Origin: a virus | Virus record (IMG/VR): IMGVR_UViG_3300018036_001349 | Coordinates: 25,456 to 89,455 of that record | Reading direction: 5' to 3' (one strand) | Length of the DNA: 64,000 nt | Part shown: positions 50,756 through 59,604 of the stretch, piece after piece | Numbering within the stretch: the stretch's first letter is position 1 | Layout: each line of letters starts with the position of its first letter | Notes under the pieces: generated by a model | Told to the model about the DNA's origin: nothing | Database searches by the model: none | The model's input: the letters and a program-made list of their open reading frames with translations, nothing else | Translations under genes and position numbers: made by a program

Positions 50756-51760
50756 GCCAGTACGTCTAATGTCTTGTGTGCAACAACTAATACCGCCATC
50801 CCAAAAATAACTGTGACGCAGTTCGCTAATAATAGGATTGATTTTGTGCTTGGCACAATAATCAAATACTTCTTTATTGTATGCACTAAAGACAACATTC
50901 TCTTCGTCTAACACAAGGCAGTTAACATCAAACACTGTGTCGCTGACAAAGCCAACCCATTTACTGAGATACTGGTCTACAAAGTTGCTGAATTCCTGTG
51001 TTGGGGTTTGCCCTTGCACATACCAAGAGCCGTTGAAGTTTTCTTCTTTAAACTTGCCAACTTCCATTGCAGCCCAGATACTACTATCCCATATCTTACA
51101 AACGTCCCATCCTGGAAAGTCTTCGGCTAAGTTGAGTTGATCATCCCACTTGCTTGAAAGAATAACACCCGGTTTGAGAATGGCAAATACAGCATCGCCA
51201 TGGCCGTCTGTAATTGCTTCGTGTACACGATACTCTGGGCCTAATGCATTTTCTACAATCCATTTAGTTTGATGCGGTTGTAAAAAATCACTATTGTCAA
51301 AGAACACATCACGACCAACACGCACGATGCAACTAGCACTGGCACCATTTAAAATGCAATCAGGATCAAATGTTTCACCGTGTGGGTTAATAACTTGATC
51401 TCCATATTCGGCACAAATATCATTTAATTCGTCAACTGGCAACACTCTCAACAGTTTGTCGCCCAAGCTAATTTGCCAGTCACGTGGCGTAAGAGGAGGC
51501 AATGGTGCACCACCTTCGGCGATTTGGCCGCCTTGGAAATTATCTTTATCTGGTAAGCCAGGGCGTTTTACAACAGCACCATATTCTTCGCAAGTCTTTT
51601 GCAAGTTGTCCAAGTCTTCATTTGTTTCTGCTAAAATTTGTTGCAGCTGATTGCGCACTTGTGCATCATCAATGAAGTCAAAATAGTCAGGCGTGTATGC
51701 CCGCCCAACAATAACTTCTTCTAGTGGTTGCCAGCTGGTGTAGCTACTTACTTTACTCAT
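50735..51760 (-). CDS. Amidinotransferase-like enzyme
   Basis: 341 residues. The pattern of the guanidino-group-modifying superfamily is visible: SWQPLEEVIVGRAY at the N-terminus, GRDVFFDNSDFLQ in the middle, ITDGHGDAVFAILKPGVILS (candidate catalytic His in DGHGD), and HSYFWDGGISCCTQDIRR at the end with the catalytic Cys in GGISC or its neighbour. Glycine amidinotransferases and related enzymes move an amidino group from arginine to an amine; hydrolase relatives use the same fold. It is coupled by ATGA to the TEK-family gene before it. Combined with an aminosugar pathway nearby, amidination of an amino group is plausible. Confidence 0.8.
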   Translation of the reverse strand: MSKVSSYTSWQPLEEVIVGRAYTPDYFDFIDDAQVRNQLQQILAETNEDLDNLQKTCEEYGAVVKRPGLPDKDNFQGGQIAEGGAPLPPLTPRDWQISLGDKLLRVLPVDELNDICAEYGDQVINPHGETFDPDCILNGASASCIVRVGRDVFFDNSDFLQPHQTKWIVENALGPEYRVHEAITDGHGDAVFAILKPGVILSSKWDDQLNLAEDFPGWDVCKIWDSSIWAAMEVGKFKEENFNGSWYVQGQTPTQEFSNFVDQYLSKWVGFVSDTVFDVNCLVLDEENVVFSAYNKEVFDYCAKHKINPIISELRHSYFWDGGISCCTQDIRRTGGLESYL

Positions 51761-52932
51761 TTTAAATTTCCTAATATTGTTTTTAATCTATCGGCTTTGC
51801 TAGCCAAGAATAACTGTTGGTTGTGCAGCAAATCTTCTTTGCAATCTATATACATTTGATGTATTTTTTTAGATTTTGCAATTCGTTCCATTTCGTTGCA
51901 CACTGCATTCCAACGCTCGGTGTTGTTAGAGATGTTGTCATAACTGTGATCAACCACATGATCGAATGTCTTGTATCCCATGTCACGTAATTGTTGTATA
52001 CTACCAGCAGCACCAACAATTACAAATGGCTGTGCATGCTTAATAGGTTTAAATGTTTTTTCTGTTAAGAACACACCATTGCTTTGATCTACATCTAAAT
52101 GTGTTTCAATTACAAAGTTAAAGTATGCATCGTCATGGTGTGCTGCCACAGTGTGGTGGTACAAATTGTGGTCGTCGCTGCTCAATAAATCTGCATGAAA
52201 CGGGCAAAGCTTTAAAAAGAATTCAGTGTGATGTCTGAGACTGCCAAAACTATCAACTTCAACAGGATTATCTTCTGGTAAATCACCTACACTAATATCA
52301 GCATTGTATCCAAAGAATCCTTTTTCGTGCAACCCTTTCATCCACAGTCTGGTCATGGTGTTAGCACGCCACCATTTGTGTGTGCGCACAAGTGCAGTAA
52401 AATTTTTACTGCGTGGGCGGTCGTGGAACTCAGTTGCTAGACCTTCATTACGGAGCCGGTATAACAGCTCATCGTCACACAAGTAGCTGAACTGTGCAAG
52501 ATCGTGACTTTTAGTGTTTGCAGTGGTAAAATGCAGGTTTTTTAGAGAAATGCCTGCTATAACCATTTGTTTTTCAATATGTTTTTTTATGCGAAAAGGG
52601 TTATCTCCTTCGCTGTAGAAAAACCAAATTTTTAGTTGGTTGTCTGCCAAACGTTTTACAACGTTTTTTGGGATAACGTCAAACCATTCTACAGTAAAAT
52701 CAAAAAAGCTAAGACTAATTGGATATATGCTGCCGTTGGGTGCATCACTGGTGTTGACCACACTATAGTCAATGCCTTCTTGTTTTAGATATTCATAAAA
52801 ATGCACTGGTTCACTAAACGGGCTGTTAATACTAAATTGCCGCCACTGTGGGGTAAATGGTTCTGCATCCCAGGCAGCACAATTAGGAAAAGGCACATCG
52901 CCTTTAAATTTATCTGCACAAAATGTTACCAT
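51757..52932 (-). CDS. TEK-family protein, function unknown
   Basis: 391 residues from ATG 52932, which overlaps the stop of the preceding gene. It is one of four related proteins in the window. Shared plan: a variable N-terminal half (here SIYPISLSFFDFTVEWFDV and LKIWFFYSEGD), a basic central segment (NFTALVRTHKWWRANTM), then FNFVIETHLD, LTEKTFKPIKHAQPFVIVG, GYKTFDHVVDHSYD and a helical end. The E-T-x-x-x then T-E-K-x-x-K-P order is reminiscent of the donor-site loop of some GT-B glycosyltransferases, but no firm family match is claimed. It is co-transcribed with another copy and the amidinotransferase gene. Confidence 0.7.
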   Translation of the reverse strand: MVTFCADKFKGDVPFPNCAAWDAEPFTPQWRQFSINSPFSEPVHFYEYLKQEGIDYSVVNTSDAPNGSIYPISLSFFDFTVEWFDVIPKNVVKRLADNQLKIWFFYSEGDNPFRIKKHIEKQMVIAGISLKNLHFTTANTKSHDLAQFSYLCDDELLYRLRNEGLATEFHDRPRSKNFTALVRTHKWWRANTMTRLWMKGLHEKGFFGYNADISVGDLPEDNPVEVDSFGSLRHHTEFFLKLCPFHADLLSSDDHNLYHHTVAAHHDDAYFNFVIETHLDVDQSNGVFLTEKTFKPIKHAQPFVIVGAAGSIQQLRDMGYKTFDHVVDHSYDNISNNTERWNAVCNEMERIAKSKKIHQMYIDCKEDLLHNQQLFLASKADRLKTILGNLK

Positions 52933-54038
52933 TGTTCTGTCATTTCGTTGAGTTCGTTCCATAATATGTTTTCAAACTTGTCACTGTAAAACCAATCAAA
53001 GTTGTATTGCACAGTATTACTTACGGCTTTTTGTAGAGAGGCTTTTTCTTTTTGACTCATACTATTAATATCAAACAAAACCTTGCCAATTTCTTGAGTT
53101 CGCCGATCGTCTTCGTGCTCGTCATAACTTTCGTCCCAGAATTCGCCAAATGTTTTAAATCCGTAACGGCGCAAGTATTCTAAACTGCCTTTACAACTCT
53201 GTATTATAAACGGCTGTTGCATCACTATAGGCTTAAATGATTTTTCAGTCAAGTGTTGCTTGTTACCGTCATATGCTGTTTCTGTTACCACTTGTATTAA
53301 ACTATTGTTTGCCTGTTCCCACAAATCAATTCTATGACTTTGTGCAGCGTAGCCACTGCCGTTGTCAATGGTAAGCGGTAATCGAACATTCGGTACCTGT
53401 AGGTTATACTTCTTGCATATAGCTTTAATCGACAACCCTTCGTATGGGCATGTGTCTGGAAATGATATAAGATTTTTATCCAACATATTTCTGTTTGCAA
53501 ATTGGTTTAACAGTTCGATTCGATGCCGACGTTCGCCGCCAATTATATTATTAGGACAAAGAAATGTATTGTATGGCTTGCGTTCTGCAAAAGGTTGTGC
53601 TAAACTAGTTCTGTTGTATCCCCGATACCAGTCAAGTGCAGCCCATCCATGAAAAAAATAGTAGTCGTTTTTGAGCCCATAAGTATCACAAGCCCACTGA
53701 GCATCTTCACTATTGTATTCACTGGTAACAAGTCTTTTAATGTTAGACTCGAACATATCTAAAAATGGTGTGATAAAATTATGAAATCTAAATCTATTCA
53801 ACACTTCTTGATCCCAAAATATAACTCTAGTGCTATCTTTAGGATTTCCAGTTTGTTCTGGCAGCATGCTCCAATTAGCAGGCGGTTGACTGCGTATGTT
53901 TTCAAAATCCGTTGTGCCAAAGGGGTCAAACCAGTGCAGACCAACTCGATAATTGCAATTATCTACACAGCCTTCGTTGGTCTGTGCCAATGCACGTGGC
54001 AGAAAAACATTATCGTAAACTTCGTCGATTCTAATCAT
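52926..54038 (-). CDS. TEK-family protein, function unknown
   Basis: 370 residues. It shares with its neighbours the central basic segment (KPYNTFLCPNNIIGGERRHR), IDLWEQANNSLIQVVTETAY, LTEKSFKPIVMQQPFIIQS, LRRYGFKTFGEFWDESYDEH and the Lys-rich helical end. The N-terminal part (NYRVGLHWFDPFGTTDFENI) differs from the other copies, as expected if it binds a different acceptor or partner. It is the first gene of the leftward three-gene transcript and its ATG overlaps the plus-strand ATG of the next gene in a shared CATG, so both promoters must lie within the opposing genes. Confidence 0.7.
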   Translation of the reverse strand: MIRIDEVYDNVFLPRALAQTNEGCVDNCNYRVGLHWFDPFGTTDFENIRSQPPANWSMLPEQTGNPKDSTRVIFWDQEVLNRFRFHNFITPFLDMFESNIKRLVTSEYNSEDAQWACDTYGLKNDYYFFHGWAALDWYRGYNRTSLAQPFAERKPYNTFLCPNNIIGGERRHRIELLNQFANRNMLDKNLISFPDTCPYEGLSIKAICKKYNLQVPNVRLPLTIDNGSGYAAQSHRIDLWEQANNSLIQVVTETAYDGNKQHLTEKSFKPIVMQQPFIIQSCKGSLEYLRRYGFKTFGEFWDESYDEHEDDRRTQEIGKVLFDINSMSQKEKASLQKAVSNTVQYNFDWFYSDKFENILWNELNEMTEQW

Positions 54039-55611
54039 GTTTGATAAATTTTATTCCATGGATATTAATGAAGCCTGCAAACTCAGCAGGACTAGGTACT
54101 TATGGATATTAGATGACCGGTGTGATTATTCCAACTTCGACTTCTCTTGGGAGCCAGCACCCTGGGAAAGTGAACAAATACATGTTTGGCCCAGCCAGCA
54201 CCAAGAAAATTCTGGTACTATGCTGGTTCCAAAACAAGGAGCTGTGGACAAAAACTACAACCATGACATTGTAAGACACACCGGGCAAGCACCTAGACTG
54301 CATATAAAACACAGCCCATCCAGTCCAGACTTAGGTGATATTAACACACGATATATCAGTGATTACTTGGGTACAATGCGTCGAGTGTTAAAGAAAGTAG
54401 ATTGGGAGTACTGTTGGGTTACATCTGATGTTTGCGATTACAAAGATTTTGATTTCACTTGGCATCACAGTGAATACCAGCACGACATGCTGCATGTATT
54501 TCCTAGCAATGAACAAAAGTTTGGCGATACTTTTTATGTTCATGTGCCTAGTTTTTTAGCTAAAACAGAAAACTTAAAAATACTCGAATGGTTCGAAACA
54601 CTGCATTTTGTTACAGATGTTTGGACAGTAAAACGTCAGCCTATGCCTTTTGTTGATTTTGATGCAGACACTGTGGTTGATGCAGTATGGCAACACGAAT
54701 TTGTTGAACCTTACGCAGTGTTTCGCCGGCATGACAATATACAGGTTGATGTCCCAGCAATTAGTTTATGGCAAGAACAAACCAAGACAGTTGTTCCGTT
54801 AGTCGCAGGTGCAAGCACTGTATTAATTCCGCGAGAAGTCAAGAATCATTTAAATGAACAAATTTATGACTACCCGTGGTTAGATAAAAGTCGACCTGTG
54901 CTAGCAGCTGAGCCTCAAGATATTGTTTATATCAGTTATGATGAAATTGATGCTGAAAAGAATTATAATACGTTATTAGAAATAACAAAAGATTTGCCTA
55001 ATACTGTGCATCGTGTGCACGGAATTAATGGTATGCAACAAGCGTTGCAGGCAGCAAGCTCAAAAAGCAACACACCCTGGAGTTATCATGTGTTTGCAAA
55101 AACTGAACTAAATCCAGAGTTTAAGTTTGACTACGTACCTGATTATATGAAGCAACCTAATCACTATATTTTTAATTGCAAAAACATGAGCAACAATTTA
55201 GTATATGGGCATATGGGAGTTATATTATATAATAATCGTCTAGTAATCGAAAGTGCTGATTACAGCGAACTAGGATTAGACTTCACAATGAGCTTTCCGG
55301 TCGAGGTAGTACCTGAGCTAAGTTGTTATGGAAACTTTGCTACTAGCCCGTATCAAGCTTGGCGTACTGCATTTAGGGAAGCTAGTAAATTGAGTTACTT
55401 CTTAGATGGAACTCCCAACATGGAAGCTCGTCATCGATTGCACGTGTGGACCAATGAGGCACACGGCCCGCACAGTGAATGGGTATTAAATGGTGCTCGT
55501 GATGGTGTAGAGTTCTTTAACGCAACTGGCCCAGATTTGCCTAAATTAAAGGCGGCATTTGATTGGACTTGGCTGAGACAGTACTTTGATTCTAAGTACG
55601 GATCCCTTTAA
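54037..55611 (+). CDS. Large protein with an internal duplication and a transferase-like C-terminus
   Basis: 524 residues (517 if ATG 54058 is used). The first half carries two copies of one unit: RYLWILDDRCDYSNFDFSW then HVWPS near residues 20-52, and EYCWVTSDVCDYKDFDFTW then HVFPS near 122-155. The C-terminal half (DIVYISYDEIDAEKNY; QAWRTAFREASKLSYFLDG; HRLHVWTNEAHG) is paralogous to the 35649-36575 protein. It is the only plus-strand gene between two leftward blocks; its end overlaps the oxidoreductase gene by 20 bases. No function can be named. A glycan role is inferred from neighbours and from its transferase-like relative. Confidence 0.65.
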   Translation: MFDKFYSMDINEACKLSRTRYLWILDDRCDYSNFDFSWEPAPWESEQIHVWPSQHQENSGTMLVPKQGAVDKNYNHDIVRHTGQAPRLHIKHSPSSPDLGDINTRYISDYLGTMRRVLKKVDWEYCWVTSDVCDYKDFDFTWHHSEYQHDMLHVFPSNEQKFGDTFYVHVPSFLAKTENLKILEWFETLHFVTDVWTVKRQPMPFVDFDADTVVDAVWQHEFVEPYAVFRRHDNIQVDVPAISLWQEQTKTVVPLVAGASTVLIPREVKNHLNEQIYDYPWLDKSRPVLAAEPQDIVYISYDEIDAEKNYNTLLEITKDLPNTVHRVHGINGMQQALQAASSKSNTPWSYHVFAKTELNPEFKFDYVPDYMKQPNHYIFNCKNMSNNLVYGHMGVILYNNRLVIESADYSELGLDFTMSFPVEVVPELSCYGNFATSPYQAWRTAFREASKLSYFLDGTPNMEARHRLHVWTNEAHGPHSEWVLNGARDGVEFFNATGPDLPKLKAAFDWTWLRQYFDSKYGSL

Positions 55612-56461
55612 GAGAATCAATAACATTAGCAACTTCTAATGCATTGCGTATGCCTGTACTTGGTGTAGTGCGATTAACAACACAATCTACCCAGTGCTTT
55701 AATTCGTATTCCAAAGGCGAATATTTGTAATCGTATTCATATACTTCGGGTGAAGCATCAGTTATACTTCTGCGATCTTCTATACTGTGCTTGCTAACAG
55801 TCACGGTGTTAGCATCTTGATCCCAGACAATTTGTCCTTTGGTGCCTAGCAATACAGTGCGACGAATACGCACTGGGCTGTACCAGCTAACATCAATATC
55901 GTAACCAGGTGTGCCACTGAACCAAACTCTGTCCGGCACAATGTTGTTACTGTAGTTCCAACTTTGTGCATTGGTTACAGTCATTGGGCCTTGGAAATAA
56001 TTCACAATGCTGATGTCATGTGTTGCTAAACTCAGCACTGGATCTGTTTTAGTTTGATAAATTCCCCAATTTGATCTTTCACTGCGAATATAAGTCAAGT
56101 CGCCAATATCGCCGTTGTCCAGCATGCTTTTAATCAAATGTATTTGAGGATGGTGCAGGAATATGTGACCTACCATTATCAATTGATCATCTTTAAGATG
56201 GCTGGCAATGTCTTCAATTTGTTCAGCAGTTTCGGCCATTGGCTTTTCGACATACACATCGTGCCCACGTTTAACCAGCTCAACTGTTTGCTCGTAGTGC
56301 TGCCACAATGGTGTTGCTAGTATAACTGGATCACTGTTGTTGATGTCATTGATGGTTTGGCCGTTGCGTATGTCAATTACTGTTGCATTAACATCGAACT
56401 GCTTCAAGCTTTCAAGGAGTTTACTTCCCCAGTAGCCCGCTCCGACCAAATTCATTTTCAT
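55592..56461 (-). CDS. Gfo/Idh/MocA-family NAD(P)-dependent oxidoreductase
   Basis: 289 residues. The Rossmann start MNLVGAGYWGSKLLESL gives G-x-G-x-x-G, and VYVEKPMAETAEQIEDI holds the E-K-P motif (residues 73-75) with the Lys used in catalysis. LATHDISIVNYF matches the His/Asp region that binds the sugar in this family. Members oxidise or reduce a ring carbon of sugars or inositols; in aminosugar pathways they make the 3-keto sugar that a DegT aminotransferase then aminates. Start chosen at ATG 56461: AAAGGTTGG lies upstream and it shares ATGA with the aminotransferase stop. Confidence 0.88.
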   Translation of the reverse strand: MKMNLVGAGYWGSKLLESLKQFDVNATVIDIRNGQTINDINNSDPVILATPLWQHYEQTVELVKRGHDVYVEKPMAETAEQIEDIASHLKDDQLIMVGHIFLHHPQIHLIKSMLDNGDIGDLTYIRSERSNWGIYQTKTDPVLSLATHDISIVNYFQGPMTVTNAQSWNYSNNIVPDRVWFSGTPGYDIDVSWYSPVRIRRTVLLGTKGQIVWDQDANTVTVSKHSIEDRRSITDASPEVYEYDYKYSPLEYELKHWVDCVVNRTTPSTGIRNALEVANVIDSLKGIRT

Positions 56462-57543
56462 GATTTCCAACCTTTAACACTGTCTACTACATAATCAACT
56501 TCGCTGTCAGTCATACTATACCAGCACGGTATGCTGAGTATTTCGTCTACAGTGCGCTCAGTGACTGGCAAACTACGGCTCCACTGTGCAAATGCCGGTT
56601 GTTGGTGCGCAGCTCTCATATAATGAATGTTTGTTCCAATGCCAGCATCATTGAGATGTGCTTTTAAACTCTCTCTATTAGCAGTTTGTATTACATATAC
56701 ATACCAGCTATGACTGTTACCTTCTACAGTAACAGGCGTTTTAATCACACTTGATAACTGTTCGGTATAATAGTTACAGATTTCTCTTTTGCGCTCAAGC
56801 CAGCCATCTAGCTTGGGCAATTTAGCCATAACAACATTGCTTTGTATGTTGTCAATTCTAGCATTGTATCCAACTTCTACAATGTCGTAACGACCAGTTC
56901 TGCCATGATCTCTATACTTGCGAACTTCATTCATGTAATGCTTGCTGCCACTTACTGCGCCTGCATCACCCACTGCACCCAAGTTTTTCACAGGATTAAA
57001 GCTCATACAAGTAATGTCACTGAGGCTTCCCACCGGACGACCGTTCCACCGGTTGCCCACACTCTGTGCAGCATCCTCTACCATTGCAAGATTGTAATGA
57101 TCGCATATGTTGCGCACTCGCTCAATGTCAGGGCATTGTCCGTAAATGTCTACAAATAGTACAGCACGAGTATTTTTATTAATCAGTGTTTCCAATTGAT
57201 CAAGATCAACTAGCCAAGTGTCTGGATCAATATCGCAGAACACCGGAGTAGCACCGCATATAACAATACTTTCGGGTGTAGCAACAAACGTATGACTTAC
57301 TGTGATTACTTCATCACCTGGGCCAATGTTTAGGGCCCGCATTGCACAATAAAGTCCTGTAGTACCGCTACCACAACTTGCTACATCATCAGCGCCGAGA
57401 TATTCTGCAAATTTTAATTCAAATTCTGTAACATCGGGCCCTGTGATAAAACTGTCGATATCGAGGCAACGTTGTATTGCTGCATCGATATCTTGTTTAC
57501 AATCCTGATATTGGGCTTGTAAGTTAGTAAATGGTATTTTCAT
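56458..57543 (-). CDS. DegT/DnrJ/EryC1/StrS-family sugar aminotransferase
   Basis: 361 residues, normal length for this family. IPFTNLQAQYQDCKQDIDAA opens the protein; SCGSGTTGLYCAMRAL and ITVSHTFVAT form the PLP-phosphate and aromatic contacts; VEDAAQSVGNRWNG supplies the Asp that pairs with the ring nitrogen; FNPVKNLGAVGDAG carries the PLP Lys at 186. It moves an amino group, usually from glutamate, to a keto-sugar nucleotide. With the SDR before it and the Gfo/Idh enzyme after it, all coupled by ATGA, it forms a nucleotide-aminosugar route. A few members are dehydratases, but these replace the Lys, which is present here. Confidence 0.92.
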   Translation of the reverse strand: MKIPFTNLQAQYQDCKQDIDAAIQRCLDIDSFITGPDVTEFELKFAEYLGADDVASCGSGTTGLYCAMRALNIGPGDEVITVSHTFVATPESIVICGATPVFCDIDPDTWLVDLDQLETLINKNTRAVLFVDIYGQCPDIERVRNICDHYNLAMVEDAAQSVGNRWNGRPVGSLSDITCMSFNPVKNLGAVGDAGAVSGSKHYMNEVRKYRDHGRTGRYDIVEVGYNARIDNIQSNVVMAKLPKLDGWLERKREICNYYTEQLSSVIKTPVTVEGNSHSWYVYVIQTANRESLKAHLNDAGIGTNIHYMRAAHQQPAFAQWSRSLPVTERTVDEILSIPCWYSMTDSEVDYVVDSVKGWKS

Positions 57544-58592
57544 GCAACTTGTGCTTTGTTAACGGCCCAATAACTACTGTTTGTAAGCCAATCATAATAG
57601 ATTTGAAAGCCTTCATCAATATCAACTTTTGGATCAAACCCAAAGTCTTTTCTTGCTGCATCAATGTTTAGTGCACCGCGACTTGGAAAGTCGTCGTCTT
57701 TTTCGTGCATGCTAACTGAGCCTTTACCAGCTAGTTTAACTGCAAGATTTGCAGCCGCTTCCAGTGTGCAGCTATGGCTCTTGGTGAGATTGTATGTACC
57801 AACATGCTCACTGAATGTAGCAGCAATCATGCCATCAGCTGCATCATCAACATATGTAAAGTCTAGTTTCTCTGTGGCACCATTAACTTGAAGTGTGCCG
57901 CCTGCCATTGCGCTGATAAGGAATTTGCTGATAACTCTATCGCCTACATCCAATGGGCCGTATACTGCACTAGGACGAACAATTACATAATCTAAATTAT
58001 GTGCACGTTTGTATTGGCGCATGATTTGTTCACCAGCGGCTTTCCAAATTGCATATGCACCCTGTGGGTTTAGCACTGCATCTTCGTTTACGTCATCTTC
58101 GAAGTCACCGTACACCATGCTGGAGCTAGCATACAGTACTTTTTTAACATCATGACGCACACAACATTCCATGACATTGATTAGACCTTCGCCCATGGTG
58201 TGTGCAGCATCAATTGGATTATGCTTTACTGCCTTTTCTCTTGGAAAACTAGCCAAGTGAATAACATATTCTGGCTTGAAGATTTCAAAGATTTCGTCGA
58301 CCTTGCCATCACAAATATCTAATTTATAAATGTGTGTGTCGGGAGAAATCTTTTTAATACGTTCGTTGTACAAATACTCTAATTCTTCTTTGTTAACACT
58401 ATTGTACGTAGTGAGCACATCAACAATTTGTACTTCGTGTCCAGCTGATTGTAGTTTTGCAACAACATTGTGGCCAATAAGTCCCAAGCCGCCTGTTACT
58501 AGAACTTTACTTCCGGTGGGCAAGACTGCTTCGGTTGCTATTACCTCTGTTTGTTTTTTCTTTTGGTTTGGGTGTTTTTTCTTTTTAGCCAT
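57540..58592 (-). CDS. SDR-family nucleotide-sugar epimerase/dehydratase (GalE-like)
   Basis: 350 residues. KVLVTGGLGLIGHNVVAKL gives the G-x-x-G-x-x-G NAD site (34-40), YVIHLASFPREKAV follows, YASSSMVYG holds the active-site Ser, and AYAIWKAAGE has the Tyr180/Lys184 pair. It acts on a nucleotide sugar as a 4-epimerase or as a 4,6-dehydratase; YASSSMVYG and the lack of a clear Asp-Glu pair after the Thr/Ser favour an epimerase. The first 25 residues are Lys-rich (MAKKKKHPNQKKKQTEV) and are not part of the fold; an odd, possibly nucleic-acid- or membrane-contacting leader. Preceded by AAAGGT. Confidence 0.88.
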   Translation of the reverse strand: MAKKKKHPNQKKKQTEVIATEAVLPTGSKVLVTGGLGLIGHNVVAKLQSAGHEVQIVDVLTTYNSVNKEELEYLYNERIKKISPDTHIYKLDICDGKVDEIFEIFKPEYVIHLASFPREKAVKHNPIDAAHTMGEGLINVMECCVRHDVKKVLYASSSMVYGDFEDDVNEDAVLNPQGAYAIWKAAGEQIMRQYKRAHNLDYVIVRPSAVYGPLDVGDRVISKFLISAMAGGTLQVNGATEKLDFTYVDDAADGMIAATFSEHVGTYNLTKSHSCTLEAAANLAVKLAGKGSVSMHEKDDDFPSRGALNIDAARKDFGFDPKVDIDEGFQIYYDWLTNSSYWAVNKAQVA

Positions 58593-58633
58593 GTGTGTTT
58601 ACCTTTTGTATTCTAATAATTAGTTGTCTAATT

Positions 58634-59305
58634 TTAGGCTGTATAGTTTTTGATGTTTGGGAAAATAGAGGTAATGACTTGTGCGCAGGCTTTTGCAATA
58701 TCCATGTGTTCTTTTTGTGTGCCATTGGCGCCACGCAAGTCAATGTAATGAATCCAACTACGAATAGTTCCATTCATATATAGTCTTGTTTTCGTATTAC
58801 CCTCGGGCAACACCGCACGAGCTTGTTCTTTAGCAATGCCGTTTTTGATAGCCCAGTTGTAAGCCGCGCTGGCTGCATCAATTACTTTTTGCTGTTCGGT
58901 TGCCCAAGCATAGTGAATATCTTCTTCACTGTCAACTTCTACGCTGTTCTGCCTGTTCTTTGTATCTTGTAGTCGTGCTTCACGCAATACAAACATGTCT
59001 CCCATTTCTGCAGGATTAGCATAACGTTGGCTGAACTCTTGGAATGAAAAACTTCTATGACGCACAATCTGGTGAGCAATATCACGTGTTGTTTCAATTT
59101 CTAAACAAGCACTAACCATTTCAAAAGGTGACCAGTGCTGGTGCTTAACAAGATAGTTAAGCAAACGCTCGCTTGTTTCGTTATTAATTTGTGCAGTGGG
59201 ATTTGATACTTTAGCACAGAATGCAATCAATTCCTGAAGATCATCTAATCCTTCGGTTGCTAATTCTTCTGTTGCTGTTGAATAGGAAATAAGTTTAACA
59301 CTCAT
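58634..59305 (-). CDS. thyX: Flavin-dependent thymidylate synthase ThyX
   Basis: 223 residues. RHRSFSFQEFSQRY (82-95) is the ThyX motif, here with Gln for the usual Asn of the N-E-x-S-x-R-Y part; HQHWSPFEMVSACLEIET precedes it, and RAVLPEGNTKTRLYMNGTIR carries the substrate-binding Arg residues. It makes dTMP from dUMP using FAD, NADPH and methylenetetrahydrofolate, feeding phage DNA replication, as in many marine T4-like phages. It is coupled by ATGA to the small gene before it. Confidence 0.95.
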   Translation of the reverse strand: MSVKLISYSTATEELATEGLDDLQELIAFCAKVSNPTAQINNETSERLLNYLVKHQHWSPFEMVSACLEIETTRDIAHQIVRHRSFSFQEFSQRYANPAEMGDMFVLREARLQDTKNRQNSVEVDSEEDIHYAWATEQQKVIDAASAAYNWAIKNGIAKEQARAVLPEGNTKTRLYMNGTIRSWIHYIDLRGANGTQKEHMDIAKACAQVITSIFPNIKNYTA

Positions 59306-59604
59306 AAATTTGCCAAATACTTTCTAGTTAAGGGTTGAATTTGTTCAGCTACCGCAGGCACATCAATAACAAACATTAGATTAACAATATCTTTGCCAAA
59401 TTCACCGATGTTGCGATTAACTACAACTTCAATGTCTTCCATTATTAATCCTTGTTTTCTTAACCTGTTGAGATTAATAGTACGTTGCTTGCCACCACGA
59501 AGTTTAAACACTACCTTTTTAACACAATCAATTGGAATCATATCTTGATCGATACTGTTTATAACTTCGTCCCATTTTTCTGTTTCAGTGACACTTAGAT
59601 TCAT
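59302..59604 (-). CDS. Small conserved-type phage protein, function unknown
   Basis: 100 residues. Mixed alpha/beta with a basic stretch (KVVFKLRGGKQRTINLNRLR) that might bind nucleic acid, then MEDIEVVVNRNIGEFGKDI. No named family was recognised. It overlaps the genes on both sides (TAATG before, ATGA after with thyX) and thus belongs to a leftward transcript with replication-type genes. Proteins of this size and place occur near thyX in related marine phages, from memory. Confidence 0.65.
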   Translation of the reverse strand: MNLSVTETEKWDEVINSIDQDMIPIDCVKKVVFKLRGGKQRTINLNRLRKQGLIMEDIEVVVNRNIGEFGKDIVNLMFVIDVPAVAEQIQPLTRKYLANL

